Shown in pieces: positions 27,663 to 35,905 of a stretch of DNA of 35,905 bases. The position numbers and the translations under genes were made by a program. The stretch comes from Thermoplasmata archaeon (GTDB taxonomy: Archaea; Thermoplasmatota; UBA186; UBA287): positions 1 through 35,905 of the forward strand of contig WOYO01000005.1 in assembly GCA_011620765.1 (NCBI GenBank), given 5' to 3'. Positions within the stretch are counted from its first letter, which is position 1, and the number at the start of each line of letters is the position of its first letter. The notes under the pieces are model-generated. The model was not told the DNA's origin, ran no database searches, and was given only the letters and a program-made list of their open reading frames with translations.

Positions 27663-29061
27663 TAGAAGGATCTATGAACATCCTGTGCTAAAGTTTGAAA
27701 GAGGGAAAAGGTTATCATTCTATCTAGATGGCAAACCTATGGAGGGTTATGAGAATGAAACGATCGCAGCAGCCTTGCACGCAAATGGCATAAAAACCCT
27801 GGGCTTTAGCCCGAAGCTAAAGAGACCCAGAGGTTTTTTTTGCGGAATAGGCAAATGCAGCTCATGTCTTATGCGAGTGGATGGTTACCCTAACGAAAGA
27901 ACGTGTATCCTTCCTTTGAAAGAGGGAATGAAAGTTGAGGTGCAGGAGGGGAGAGGCAGAGCGGAAATAAGAGGGAGAGAGAGAAAAGGAAAGGTTGAGA
28001 GAAGAAGCACAGACTTCTTGATAGTTGGCAGTGGTCCAGCAGGCTTGAGCGCTGCAGCTGAGGCAACAAATATGGGCTTTAAAACCCTGCTTGTTGATGA
28101 GAACCCCTCTGTAGGCGGGCAGCTCATAAAGCAGACACACAGATTTTTCGGCTCGGAAAGAGAATATGCGGGCACCAGAGGTATAGATATACCTGCAAGA
28201 CTTCTGGGCGAATGTGCCGAAAAACTTCTTGAAATAGAGAAGCAGGCCAGTGTCTTTGGCTTTTATCCTGAGGGTATTGCTATAGAGAAAAGGGATAGAA
28301 TAGAACTGGTTGAGGCAAAGAAGGTTATAGTAACAACAGGGGCTCAGGAGAACTATCTGCTCTTTGAAAACAATGATTTGCCTGGCGTGTATGGTGCCGG
28401 CGGCGTTCAAACTCTCATGAACGTTTATGGTGTTTTGCCGGGTAAAAAAGCGCTGATGATAGGTTCTGGTAATGTGGGCTTGATTGTGGCCTACCAGCTC
28501 TTGCAGGCAGGAGTTGAGGTTGAAGCTCTGGTTGAGATCATGGATCACATCGGTGGTTATCAGGTGCACGCAGCCAAGCTATTGAGACAGGGCGTCCCTA
28601 TCCTGTTGAATCATACAATAATCAGAGCGCTTGGAGATGAGTGTGTTGAGGGCGCAGTGATAAAGGATATAAAAAGTGGCGAGGAGCAAACGTTAGCGTT
28701 AGATCTCATATGCGTTGCTGTCGGGCTTAGCCCGTCTATACAGCTGTTAAAGCAGGCAGGCTGCAGGAGCGCCTACATACCTGAGCTTGGAGGAGAGGTC
28801 GTGCTGCACGATGAGAACTATAAGACAGATGCAGGGATATTCGTTTCTGGTGATGGATCCGCAATAGAGGAAGCTAGCAGCGCAATGATAGAGGGCAGGA
28901 TAGCCGCAATATCTGCTGCACTTGAGCTTGGAGAGATCGAAGGAGCCGTTGAAAAAAGGAGAGAGCTCAGAGAAGAGCTCAGAAGCCTGAGATCATGCAG
29001 AAGGGGAGAGAAAATATTAAAGGGCGAAGAAAAGTTGCTGGAGGTTTATAATGAGCGCTAA
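27652..29061 (+). CDS. [2Fe-2S] (Fer2_4) and FAD/NAD(P)-dependent pyridine nucleotide-disulfide-type oxidoreductase (amine/proline dehydrogenase alpha-subunit-like)
   Basis: CGIGKCSSCLMRVDGYPNERTC; DFLIVGSGPAGLSAAAEATNMGFKTLLVDENPSVGGQL; ALMIGSGNVGLIVAYQLLQAGVEVEALVE; start MKDDRR chosen within the ORF. Confidence 0.85.
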   Translation: MKDDRRIYEHPVLKFERGKRLSFYLDGKPMEGYENETIAAALHANGIKTLGFSPKLKRPRGFFCGIGKCSSCLMRVDGYPNERTCILPLKEGMKVEVQEGRGRAEIRGRERKGKVERRSTDFLIVGSGPAGLSAAAEATNMGFKTLLVDENPSVGGQLIKQTHRFFGSEREYAGTRGIDIPARLLGECAEKLLEIEKQASVFGFYPEGIAIEKRDRIELVEAKKVIVTTGAQENYLLFENNDLPGVYGAGGVQTLMNVYGVLPGKKALMIGSGNVGLIVAYQLLQAGVEVEALVEIMDHIGGYQVHAAKLLRQGVPILLNHTIIRALGDECVEGAVIKDIKSGEEQTLALDLICVAVGLSPSIQLLKQAGCRSAYIPELGGEVVLHDENYKTDAGIFVSGDGSAIEEASSAMIEGRIAAISAALELGEIEGAVEKRRELREELRSLRSCRRGEKILKGEEKLLEVYNER

Positions 29062-29455
29062 AGTGGTTATAGAGTGCTATGAAAACATCCCCTGCAATCC
29101 ATGCGTTACTTCCTGTCCCTTCGGTGCAATAAGCAAGCAAACGATAACTTCTATACCCACGGTTGATGAATCTAAATGCACCGGTTGTACCATATGCGTC
29201 TCCAGGTGCCCCGGGCTGGCAATGTTCGTTATAGAAGAGCTTGGGGATAAAGCGCACATAACCTTACCATACGAATTTCTTCCCCTGCCGGAGAGAGGTG
29301 AAAAGGTAAAAGCACTGAATAGAGAAGGAAAGGTTGTCGGGGAGGCAAAGGTTGTAAGGGTTCTGACAAAGGGCAGGGGCAGAACAGTCGCTGTGACCAT
29401 AGAAGTCCCTGTTGAGCTAGCGGGGGAAGTGAGGAACTTCCGGAGGTATGAATGA
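29051..29455 (+). CDS. 2[4Fe-4S] ferredoxin-like subunit with C-terminal extension
   Basis: ECYENIPCNPCVTSCPFGAI and CTGCTICVSRCPGLAMF; overlaps upstream gene. Confidence 0.88.
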   Translation: MSAKVVIECYENIPCNPCVTSCPFGAISKQTITSIPTVDESKCTGCTICVSRCPGLAMFVIEELGDKAHITLPYEFLPLPERGEKVKALNREGKVVGEAKVVRVLTKGRGRTVAVTIEVPVELAGEVRNFRRYE

Positions 29456-29874
29456 GATCCTTGATTCTTGGAGCTCTGGCGCTGCTCATCTTCTTTTCAG
29501 GGTGCGTTGAGCAGCAGATATCCATCAAGGATCTGAGAGCTGATATTCCTGAGCTTGTGATCGACAGCGCTGGCGGGGCTGTGAAGATCTATGTCATGGG
29601 CGTTGAGAAGTATAGGTACCCAAGGATAGAGCTCTATGTAAATGGTGAAAAGGTGGCGGAGGAAGACCAAAGTTTGGTGCTGAATTATGTTACTAAAGAA
29701 GAGGCGTTCGATCTCAGGGCTATAGCTGTTACAGAGAGAGACACTTATTCACACTCTTGCAGGATCTCAGTTGAAGACGGAGGTATAAGGATATACGAAA
29801 GCTCTGATAAAAGCGAAAGGTTAATCAGCTGGAAGGAGATGCCCTATGAGATAGTTATGGGGGCTGAAAGATGA
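29452..29874 (+). CDS. Predicted lipoprotein of unknown function
   Basis: Lipobox IFFSGCVEQ; ATGA overlap with ferredoxin gene. Confidence 0.75.
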   Translation: MRSLILGALALLIFFSGCVEQQISIKDLRADIPELVIDSAGGAVKIYVMGVEKYRYPRIELYVNGEKVAEEDQSLVLNYVTKEEAFDLRAIAVTERDTYSHSCRISVEDGGIRIYESSDKSERLISWKEMPYEIVMGAER

Positions 29875-30200
29875 AGGAGAGAACATTCTTATTAACAATT
29901 GTCTTTATAATCTGTGTTGGAGCTGTCTTCTTAGCGCTGGGTATCCTTGGAATAATACCCGTTGGCTCAATACTTATACAGCTAACCTACATATTGAGCC
30001 TTTCCATAATAATACTCTTCGCCCTCATTGGAGCATATTTTGTGGGCATGATTACAACGCACCACATAATAAGGGATAGAAGCTTTACACCATTTGAGAG
30101 ATCAATGCTTGAGATGAGGGAGGATGTAAAGAAACTTGTGGAAGTGATCGATGAACTCAAAGAGCGTATAAATGAGCTTGAAAAGGGAAAGAAGGAATAA
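29871..30200 (+). CDS. Two-TM membrane protein with C-terminal coiled coil, unknown function
   Basis: Two hydrophobic segments then EMREDVKKLVEVIDELKERINELEKGKKE; ATGA overlap with lipoprotein gene. Confidence 0.75.
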   Translation: MKERTFLLTIVFIICVGAVFLALGILGIIPVGSILIQLTYILSLSIIILFALIGAYFVGMITTHHIIRDRSFTPFERSMLEMREDVKKLVEVIDELKERINELEKGKKE

Positions 30201-30220
30201 ACGCGCATGCAGCAGGTGCG

Positions 30221-30850
30221 CTATGCTACTGTAATGTGTGATGTGGTGTGCAGGTAGTATCTGCAACCCTTCCTGAAGGGACAGTCTCTGCACCTGGGTG
30301 CTACTGGTTTGCATATATCTCTTCCAAAGGCTATGAATAGATCGTTCACGTAGCCCCAGAGCTCTTCTGGCAGCAGCCTTTTTAGAGCCTCCTCTGTTTC
30401 TTCAGGTTTTTTTGTGCTAACAAGCCCCAGACGGTTTGATACCCTGTGGACATGCGTGTCTACAGGCAGAGCATCGATACCATAACCATAGAGCAGGACG
30501 CAATTGGCTGTTTTTCTGCCAACGCCAGGGAGCTTCAAAAGCTCTTCAATCGTGTCTGGTACGCCTCCAAGGCTCTTTATTCTGAGAGCAACCCCCTTTA
30601 CACTCTTCGCTTTTTCTCTATAAAACCCCACACCTCGAATGAGCTCTTCTATCTCTTTAATGTCTGCATCTGCAAGCTCTTCAGCGTTACTGTAGCGCTT
30701 GAATAACCTTTCTGCAGCCTTCTCTGTTTGCTCATCTCTTGTCCTCTGCGAAAGGATGGTAAAGATAAGCGTGTAGAAAGGTTCCTCTTTGCGCTCTCTC
30801 CTCCTGTATCTCTTTTGAAGTTCTCTTACTACTTCATCAGCCTTCAACAT
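30221..30850 (-). CDS. nth: Endonuclease III
   Basis: HhH LLKLPGVGRKTANCVLLYGYG, PVDTHVHRVSNRLGL, Fe-S loop CKPVAPRCRDCPFRKGC. Confidence 0.93.
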   Translation of the reverse strand: MLKADEVVRELQKRYRRRERKEEPFYTLIFTILSQRTRDEQTEKAAERLFKRYSNAEELADADIKEIEELIRGVGFYREKAKSVKGVALRIKSLGGVPDTIEELLKLPGVGRKTANCVLLYGYGIDALPVDTHVHRVSNRLGLVSTKKPEETEEALKRLLPEELWGYVNDLFIAFGRDICKPVAPRCRDCPFRKGCRYYLHTTSHITVA

Positions 30851-31235
30851 CCAGTGCCTTCAAGCCCGCCTTTATTGCCCTAGCTCTCCTGAGCCTCTTA
30901 TCTGTTTTTATGAAAGCGATCTCTACAAATATGTGCACCTTTGCATTAAAGAAGTGTCCTGCCGCTACTTTTTCGCCGTTGCTCAGAGAGCAGTGTATGT
31001 GGGCTATGCCCTCGTCTGAAACATTGCCCTGCATAGAGATGAGTTCCATGGGCTCCTTTATCAAGAACTTTTCGTATCTCTCCTCATCCCACTTATACAC
31101 GCCGAGTTCCGCGCCCTCAACAGCCCCCACGCCTCCAAGGATCCACGAGTTATAAAGCTCCCTTTCTTCTATTGTTCTCTTTATTTCGTCAGCAAGATCT
31201 TTTCCCCTGTCTATTCTGACTATTTCAACGTTCAT
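30837..31235 (-). CDS. DUF296/PPC domain (AT-hook-associated type) DNA-binding protein
   Basis: SWILGGVGAVEGAELGVYKWDEERYE…ISMQGNVS…AHIHCSLSNGEKVAAGHFFNAKVHIFVEIAF. Confidence 0.82.
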   Translation of the reverse strand: MNVEIVRIDRGKDLADEIKRTIEERELYNSWILGGVGAVEGAELGVYKWDEERYEKFLIKEPMELISMQGNVSDEGIAHIHCSLSNGEKVAAGHFFNAKVHIFVEIAFIKTDKRLRRARAIKAGLKALDVEG

Positions 31236-31367
31236 TTATATGTCTCTCTCCAGCTCCTCTATCTTTTTTTTGAGCTCTACGATCTTAACATCATCATTTG
31301 CTTCAGACTCTATTATTCTTCTGAGCTCCTCTATTCTCTTCTTCATTTCTTTGGGATCTTTTATCAT
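31236..31367 (-). CDS. 43-aa coiled-coil microprotein (MIKDPKEMKKRIEELRRIIESEANDDVKIVELKKKIEELERDI)
   Basis: Unlisted ORF between ald and the DUF296 gene; stop abuts the DUF296 ATG; heptad-like I/L spacing. The listed + ORF 31240-31536 (Ser/Leu-rich) is its antisense shadow. Confidence 0.6.
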   Translation of the reverse strand: MIKDPKEMKKRIEELRRIIESEANDDVKIVELKKKIEELERDI

Positions 31368-31375
31368 TTTATACC

Positions 31376-32494
31376 CTATAACTTCACTTCCGAGTACTCC
31401 ATGCCATGGCTCTCGGCAACAGCTTTGTTTACGATCTTTCCATCAACTATGTTCAGCCCTTCCTTTAAGGCCCCGTCTCTTCTGGCAGCCTCTTTCCATC
31501 CCAGATCTGCTATCTCTACTACGTAGCTTAATGTAGAGTTCGTCAGAGCTATTGTTGATGTTCTCGGGTATGCTCCAGGAATGTTTGCAACGCAGTAATG
31601 GACTACGTTCTCTTCAACGTATACAGGATTTTTGTGTGTTGTTGGCCTTGAAGTCTCTGTGCAACCGCCCTGATCTATCGCTACATCAACTATAACAGAA
31701 CCAGCCTCCATTTCTTTGAGCATATCCCTCTTTAAGAGCTTCGGTGCAGCTTTTCCGGGAATGAGAACAGCACCAATGACAACATCCGCGTCTTTTATCT
31801 CTTTTCTTAAATTGTACTCATTGGAGTAGGCAACGTTTACATTTTTTGGCATAATTTCATTCAGCTTCCTTATCCTGTCTATGTTTATCTCCAATATCGT
31901 CACCCTGGCGTTCAGCCCGCTTGCTATGAGCGCAGCATTTGCTCCCACAAATCCACCACCGAGGACCACCACCTTTGGAGGCACTATGCCGCTCGCTCCT
32001 GTGATAAGAACTCCCTTACCTCCCTCAAATTTCGCAAGAAATCTTGCTCCCATGATGGGGGCCACTCTTCCGGCGATCTCACTCATCGGTGCTAACAGCG
32101 GCAGAGAGCAGTCCTCTCTCTGGACAGTCTCATACGCTATGCATGTGGCGCCAGAGCGCACCATAGCTTCAGTCAAGCTTTTATCAGCAGCGAAGTGAAA
32201 ATAGGTGAACACCGTGTGCTTTCCTTTTATCCTATTGTACTCGCTCTCTAAAGGCTCTTTTACCTTAACTATCATCTCTGCCTTCTCAAAAAGTTCATCA
32301 GCACTGTTGATGATTTTTGCGCCGCTCTCTATATACTCTTCATCTGTGAAACCGCTACCAATGCCTGCGTTATGCTCAACAAGCACTTCATGCCCCCTGT
32401 TTGTTAGCTCAAGAGCTCCAGCGGGGGTCATTGCAACCCTGTATTCCTCCTCCTTTATCTCCTTAGGTACACCTATTATTGTCATATTTAGCAC
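31376..32494 (-). CDS. ald: Alanine dehydrogenase
   Basis: IIGVPKEIKEEEYRVAMTPAG, MIVKVKEPLESEY, LITGASGIVPPKVVVLGGGFVGANAA, VDVAIDQGGCTETSRPTTHKNPVYVEENVVHYCVANIPGAYPRTST. Confidence 0.94.
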   Translation of the reverse strand: MLNMTIIGVPKEIKEEEYRVAMTPAGALELTNRGHEVLVEHNAGIGSGFTDEEYIESGAKIINSADELFEKAEMIVKVKEPLESEYNRIKGKHTVFTYFHFAADKSLTEAMVRSGATCIAYETVQREDCSLPLLAPMSEIAGRVAPIMGARFLAKFEGGKGVLITGASGIVPPKVVVLGGGFVGANAALIASGLNARVTILEINIDRIRKLNEIMPKNVNVAYSNEYNLRKEIKDADVVIGAVLIPGKAAPKLLKRDMLKEMEAGSVIVDVAIDQGGCTETSRPTTHKNPVYVEENVVHYCVANIPGAYPRTSTIALTNSTLSYVVEIADLGWKEAARRDGALKEGLNIVDGKIVNKAVAESHGMEYSEVKL

Positions 32495-32540
32495 CCTCAG
32501 AGATTAGTGTTTTGCTGATATTTATCTCTATCTTTCTTTT

Positions 32541-33467
32541 TCAGTCTTCGCAGGCAAGCTCATCATAGTGTATTAGCCCTATCAGCTTATTTACGATCTC
32601 CACACTTTCATCCTTTGAAAAGCCATCTACGCTTGGTGCCTTTGTCTTTAACCTTCCATCCACCAGGCCCGAGGCCGCGGTAAAAAGTCTCTCTTCTGTG
32701 TCGCTATTGCAGAGCAGAGGCCTGTTGTTCAGTTTTCCAAGAGTAGCAAGAAGTCCATAAGCCCCCCAGTTTGAAGTGCTGCCGACGATAAGTTGATCTG
32801 TTTTTACTTTTGAGGCAATAATTTCACCATTTTTCACCACCCTCTTTACAGCGTCCATTATCCAGCCCATTCCCGCTTCATTACCCCCATCCCCTATACC
32901 TATAGTTCTTATTTCTTCTTCTTTTGCGAGGTCAATGATATAGTCCAGGGGCACCACATATGGCGTTATGTCTATGCCCTTCATATCTCTGTATCTATTG
33001 TCATACCCTCTACCAGGGAGCTCTATTGTTATGATAATGCTTGGTTTGTAATCTTTCAGCAGTCTGCTAAGCTCTTTCTTGACTTCTTTTCTTCTTTTAA
33101 TAACAGCTATCTTTGTGTTAACCCCAAGTGCATTGAGAAGATCTGATATGGGTTTCGAATACGTTTGATCAGTTATCACGCAACAATCTTTGCCCAGAAT
33201 GGAAAGACCATAAACCAGTCTTGCAGTGCCCAGAGGCCCATCGGTCTCTCCAACAACGCTCCCATCATCAAGAACAACAGGGAAACCTGTGACTATGAAA
33301 GCAGAGCCTTTTGCCTCTAAAATCTCTTTTGCAGCACTGAGGCACATAGGGGATACAGAGATCTCTCTGACCGCGGCATAAAGATCCTTTATGCCTCTGT
33401 TGTTCTCCTTTGAGGTTATTAAAGCATCTATCTCATCGAACACAGCCTCCTCGGCTCTAGATGACAT
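32541..33467 (-). CDS. DUF4392 / D-glutamate cyclase-like C-terminal-domain protein
   Basis: FIVTGFPVVLDDGSVVGETDGPLGTARLVYGLSILGKDCCVITD…ELPGRGYDNRYRDMKGIDITPY…IGIGDGGNEAGMG. Confidence 0.75.
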   Translation of the reverse strand: MSSRAEEAVFDEIDALITSKENNRGIKDLYAAVREISVSPMCLSAAKEILEAKGSAFIVTGFPVVLDDGSVVGETDGPLGTARLVYGLSILGKDCCVITDQTYSKPISDLLNALGVNTKIAVIKRRKEVKKELSRLLKDYKPSIIITIELPGRGYDNRYRDMKGIDITPYVVPLDYIIDLAKEEEIRTIGIGDGGNEAGMGWIMDAVKRVVKNGEIIASKVKTDQLIVGSTSNWGAYGLLATLGKLNNRPLLCNSDTEERLFTAASGLVDGRLKTKAPSVDGFSKDESVEIVNKLIGLIHYDELACED

Positions 33468-33548
33468 CTACCCCCTATTTCCATACCAAGATATATCCTT
33501 TCTGCTTTTTTCCTCTCTCAGATGCGCGATCTGTGGGTGCATGAAAAA

Positions 33549-33683
33549 ATGTGCAGAGAAAGCGTAAGGGTAAGCAATAACACATATGGCCGATACAAAC
33601 CTGTGATGCGTATTGAGATACGTGATGCGCCAATTATGGAAGATTTCATAATTCGCTCCTTTTCTACGAGAGATCAAAACTGA
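33549..33683 (+). CDS. Possible 44-aa small ORF (MCRESVRVSNNTYGRYKPVMRIEIRDAPIMEDFIIRSFSTRDQN)
   Basis: Open frame in intergenic DNA with GTGGGTG upstream; no family recognised; may be a gene remnant. Confidence 0.2.
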   Translation: MCRESVRVSNNTYGRYKPVMRIEIRDAPIMEDFIIRSFSTRDQN

Positions 33684-33828
33684 AATATTATGGCCAGCAC
33701 CAATCAGCTATCCGTGCTTTTCCAAGATTGAGTAAGGGCATAAACAAAAGCACGATCTTTTCCATATTCTTACATTATTTTGTGCCGCTTCTTCCAAGAA
33801 AACAGTTTATCAAAATGACCTGGGTTAA

Positions 33829-33840
33829 TTATTTATATAG
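33829..33840 (+). promoter_or_regulatory. TATA box of leaderless promoter for TPR gene
   Basis: ttatttatatag about 24 nt upstream of ATG 33859. Confidence 0.5.
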
Positions 33841-33858
33841 AAAACGGAATAATCCTTG

Positions 33859-35070
33859 ATGAAGCATCCCTGGAATTATCTGATCAACGCAGGTCTTGTC
33901 CCTGAGGAGCTGGAATCTTTCTTCGATGATCTTGAGCAGGAGGAAGTGAGAGAAGCATTGAGAGATCTAAACGTCGAACCATGGCTCAAGGATCTAATCC
34001 ATGCCCTGCTCCTGGAGCTTGGCGGAGATGCTGAAGCTGCTCTGAGAATTATAGAGAGAATCGATGAAGAAAACTTTTATGTTCTCTACAACAGACAGAG
34101 ACTCTATGTTATCCTTGGAGACTTTGAAAAAGCGGAGGAGTGTGATAAAGCCCTTAAGAAAACGGATCTTGACAAAAGGCAGAGATGTCTTGTGGAGAAC
34201 GAGCATGGTAAGTCACTGTGGAAGAAAAGCCTTTATGGTGACGCCATAGCGCGCTTTACCGATGTATTAGAAACGGCGCTGGAGCTTGGAGATAAGTTTC
34301 TTGAGAGCACCGGCTATAATAACATTGCTATTGTGTTGCTGGATACAGGAGATTATCAGCAGGCAAGGGAACTGTTCACAAAAGCTCTTGAAGCTGACAG
34401 TGTTCTCAAAAATGAGAGAGGAATAGCCATTAGTGAGCTTAACCTTGGGGAGTGCTGCAGGAGGATGGGAGATTTTGAGAGCGCAAAGGAGTTCTTTGAT
34501 GAGTGCATAAATGCTGTTGAGCCTCTTGATGAATATGAAAAAACAAGGCTAAGCTCTGATTGCTACTGGAATTTAGGTCAAATATATGTGCAGGAGCATG
34601 ACTTTGAAAAAGCACACGAGAACTTTGAAAGAGCGTTAGCTCTTGCAGAGAAAACAGGTGATAAAGAGCTAACCGTCAGAGTCTATCTATCTCTGGGGGC
34701 TCTTGCAGTTGAAGAGAAAAAGCTCTATGATGCTCAAGCGCATATGCAGAGCGCATATGAAATAGCAAAAGCAATAAATTCAAAGAAACATGAGGCTGAG
34801 AGCTATGCCCTTAGAGGGAGGATCTATGAGAAGGAGAGAAAGTATGCAGAGGCGCTGCAGAGCTATGGCCTTGCCATCTTCCTGTTCAGACAGATTAATG
34901 ATAGGTATAACATGGCAAGGATGGAGGAGGCAGCAGGTTCAATATACCTGTTACAGGGTGATAAAGAGAGGGCGAGTGAATACTTCAGAAAAGCAAAGGC
35001 AAAGTATGCCGCGCTCTCTTATAGAGATTTTGTTGCTGTAGATGAAAAGCTGAAGGAGATAGAGAGCTAG
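33859..35070 (+). CDS. Tetratricopeptide-repeat protein
   Basis: Multiple TPR units (e.g. GYNNIAIVLLDTGDYQQARELFTKALE; CYWNLGQIYVQEHDFEKAHENFERALALAE). Confidence 0.88.
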   Translation: MKHPWNYLINAGLVPEELESFFDDLEQEEVREALRDLNVEPWLKDLIHALLLELGGDAEAALRIIERIDEENFYVLYNRQRLYVILGDFEKAEECDKALKKTDLDKRQRCLVENEHGKSLWKKSLYGDAIARFTDVLETALELGDKFLESTGYNNIAIVLLDTGDYQQARELFTKALEADSVLKNERGIAISELNLGECCRRMGDFESAKEFFDECINAVEPLDEYEKTRLSSDCYWNLGQIYVQEHDFEKAHENFERALALAEKTGDKELTVRVYLSLGALAVEEKKLYDAQAHMQSAYEIAKAINSKKHEAESYALRGRIYEKERKYAEALQSYGLAIFLFRQINDRYNMARMEEAAGSIYLLQGDKERASEYFRKAKAKYAALSYRDFVAVDEKLKEIES

Positions 35071-35904
35071 AAGAGATCAAGAAAGGTCATAACCTCTATT
35101 TTTGCTTCGGGTAACCTCTCTTCGAGTTCTGTAGCAAGCCCTGTTGTGTGCGCTGCTCCGGTGACAACAACGATCCTGCTCTCAGGGATCTCAGATATTC
35201 TATCAGCCATGTATTCCTCTCTATCTGTCAGCAGGGAGTTGTAAAGCTCGGGCATAAAGGAATAGAACTCTCTTAAGCCCTCAATGCCCATTTTTGAGCC
35301 TATAGCTAGAGTAAGACAGACTGAAGAGAGAGAGAAAGGTAGCGTAAGAAAGCTTATCAGCGGCTCTGTTAAGGAGAGAGCGCTAAATGTATCAACTAGG
35401 GAGCTGATGATAAATTTTGAAGAGACTATGGGGCTGCTGATAAATGAAAGAGCAATACCCACCAATATCTTAGCCGAGGCTCTGATGAAGGAAAAGAGCA
35501 TCAAAAAAAGCTCTCTGTAACTCGATGAAGCAATGTTGTTCAATTGTGCGCTATAGCCGCGGGCCATTCCTTCTATCGTTGTCGTTATGTGTTTATCTAC
35601 CGGATAGACTGGCACCCCGAGCTCTATCGCTGCCTTTATGCCTGCAAGCATATCTTCTCCGCTCTCTGCCTGAAAAGCTCCGGCCATCTGCTCTTGCATA
35701 GTAGACAGTATCATTAGCATTTGCATATCGCTTTCATTGAGCTCAGCAACTTCGGGCTCCTTTACCTCTCCGACAACCGCATTATCAACCCCGCTTGAGG
35801 ATTGTAAGGAGTTTAACCTATCGCTATCTAACTCAACAACTACAGCTTCAGGCTTGAGCTCAAGTATCTTTTCCTCGACTTTTTCACCGATATCGAATAC
35901 ATGG
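35067..35904 (-). CDS. TraB/GumN-type family protein, 5' end truncated by window edge
   Basis: Reverse-strand frame runs upstream of the listed ORF: HVFDIGEKVEEKILELKPEAVVVELDSDRL…; DREEYMADRISEIPESRIVVVTGAAHTTGLATELEE. Confidence 0.75.
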   Translation of the reverse strand, partial: HVFDIGEKVEEKILELKPEAVVVELDSDRLNSLQSSSGVDNAVVGEVKEPEVAELNESDMQMLMILSTMQEQMAGAFQAESGEDMLAGIKAAIELGVPVYPVDKHITTTIEGMARGYSAQLNNIASSSYRELFLMLFSFIRASAKILVGIALSFISSPIVSSKFIISSLVDTFSALSLTEPLISFLTLPFSLSSVCLTLAIGSKMGIEGLREFYSFMPELYNSLLTDREEYMADRISEIPESRIVVVTGAAHTTGLATELEERLPEAKIEVMTFLDLF

Positions 35905-35905
35905 G

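Noticed and set aside
27862-28569. 235-aa antisense ORF opposite the FAD oxidoreductase
   Set aside because: The plus strand encodes clear Rossmann/FAD motifs; the antisense ORF is a shadow of codon usage.
31240-31536. + strand Ser/Leu/Ile-rich ORF (98 aa)
   Set aside because: It is the antisense of the coiled-coil microprotein and the ald 3' end; low-complexity SSS/LLL runs mirror E/K-rich codons on the other strand.
1-35905. CRISPR array, tRNA/rRNA, insertion sequence or phage module
   Set aside because: No regularly spaced repeats, no recognisable cloverleaf or rRNA signature, no transposase, integrase or structural phage protein seen by eye. tRNAscan-SE, Infernal and ISfinder runs would be needed to exclude small elements.

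Overview
The window looks archaeal (euryarchaeote-like). Supporting markers are class I LysRS, NMD3, DUF424, CDP-archaeol synthase, a SufB/SufC pair, korDABC and TATA-box/leaderless promoters. It is gene-dense and mostly housekeeping or metabolic. I recognised no rRNA, tRNA, CRISPR array, integrase or IS element, although a tRNA or ncRNA could be missed by eye. Most notable observations: (1) a WtpA-TupA double tungstate-binding lipoprotein followed by the decayed remnant of its ABC permease (wtpB pseudogene); (2) a family-4 uracil-DNA glycosylase fused to an OtsB-like phosphatase; (3) a tightly overlapping five-gene operon with an IolB-like cupin that has lost its metal-ligand motif, a [2Fe-2S]-FAD oxidoreductase, a two-cluster ferredoxin, a lipoprotein and a membrane/coiled-coil protein, with no dehydrogenase catalytic subunit beside it; (4) a sodium:solute symporter operon with a 114-aa membrane partner and two unlisted single-TM microproteins of 40 and 48 aa; (5) a Cys/Leu-rich orphan ORF or possible structured RNA region at 20.8-21.2 kb. 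All functional calls come from reading motifs; no database search was run.
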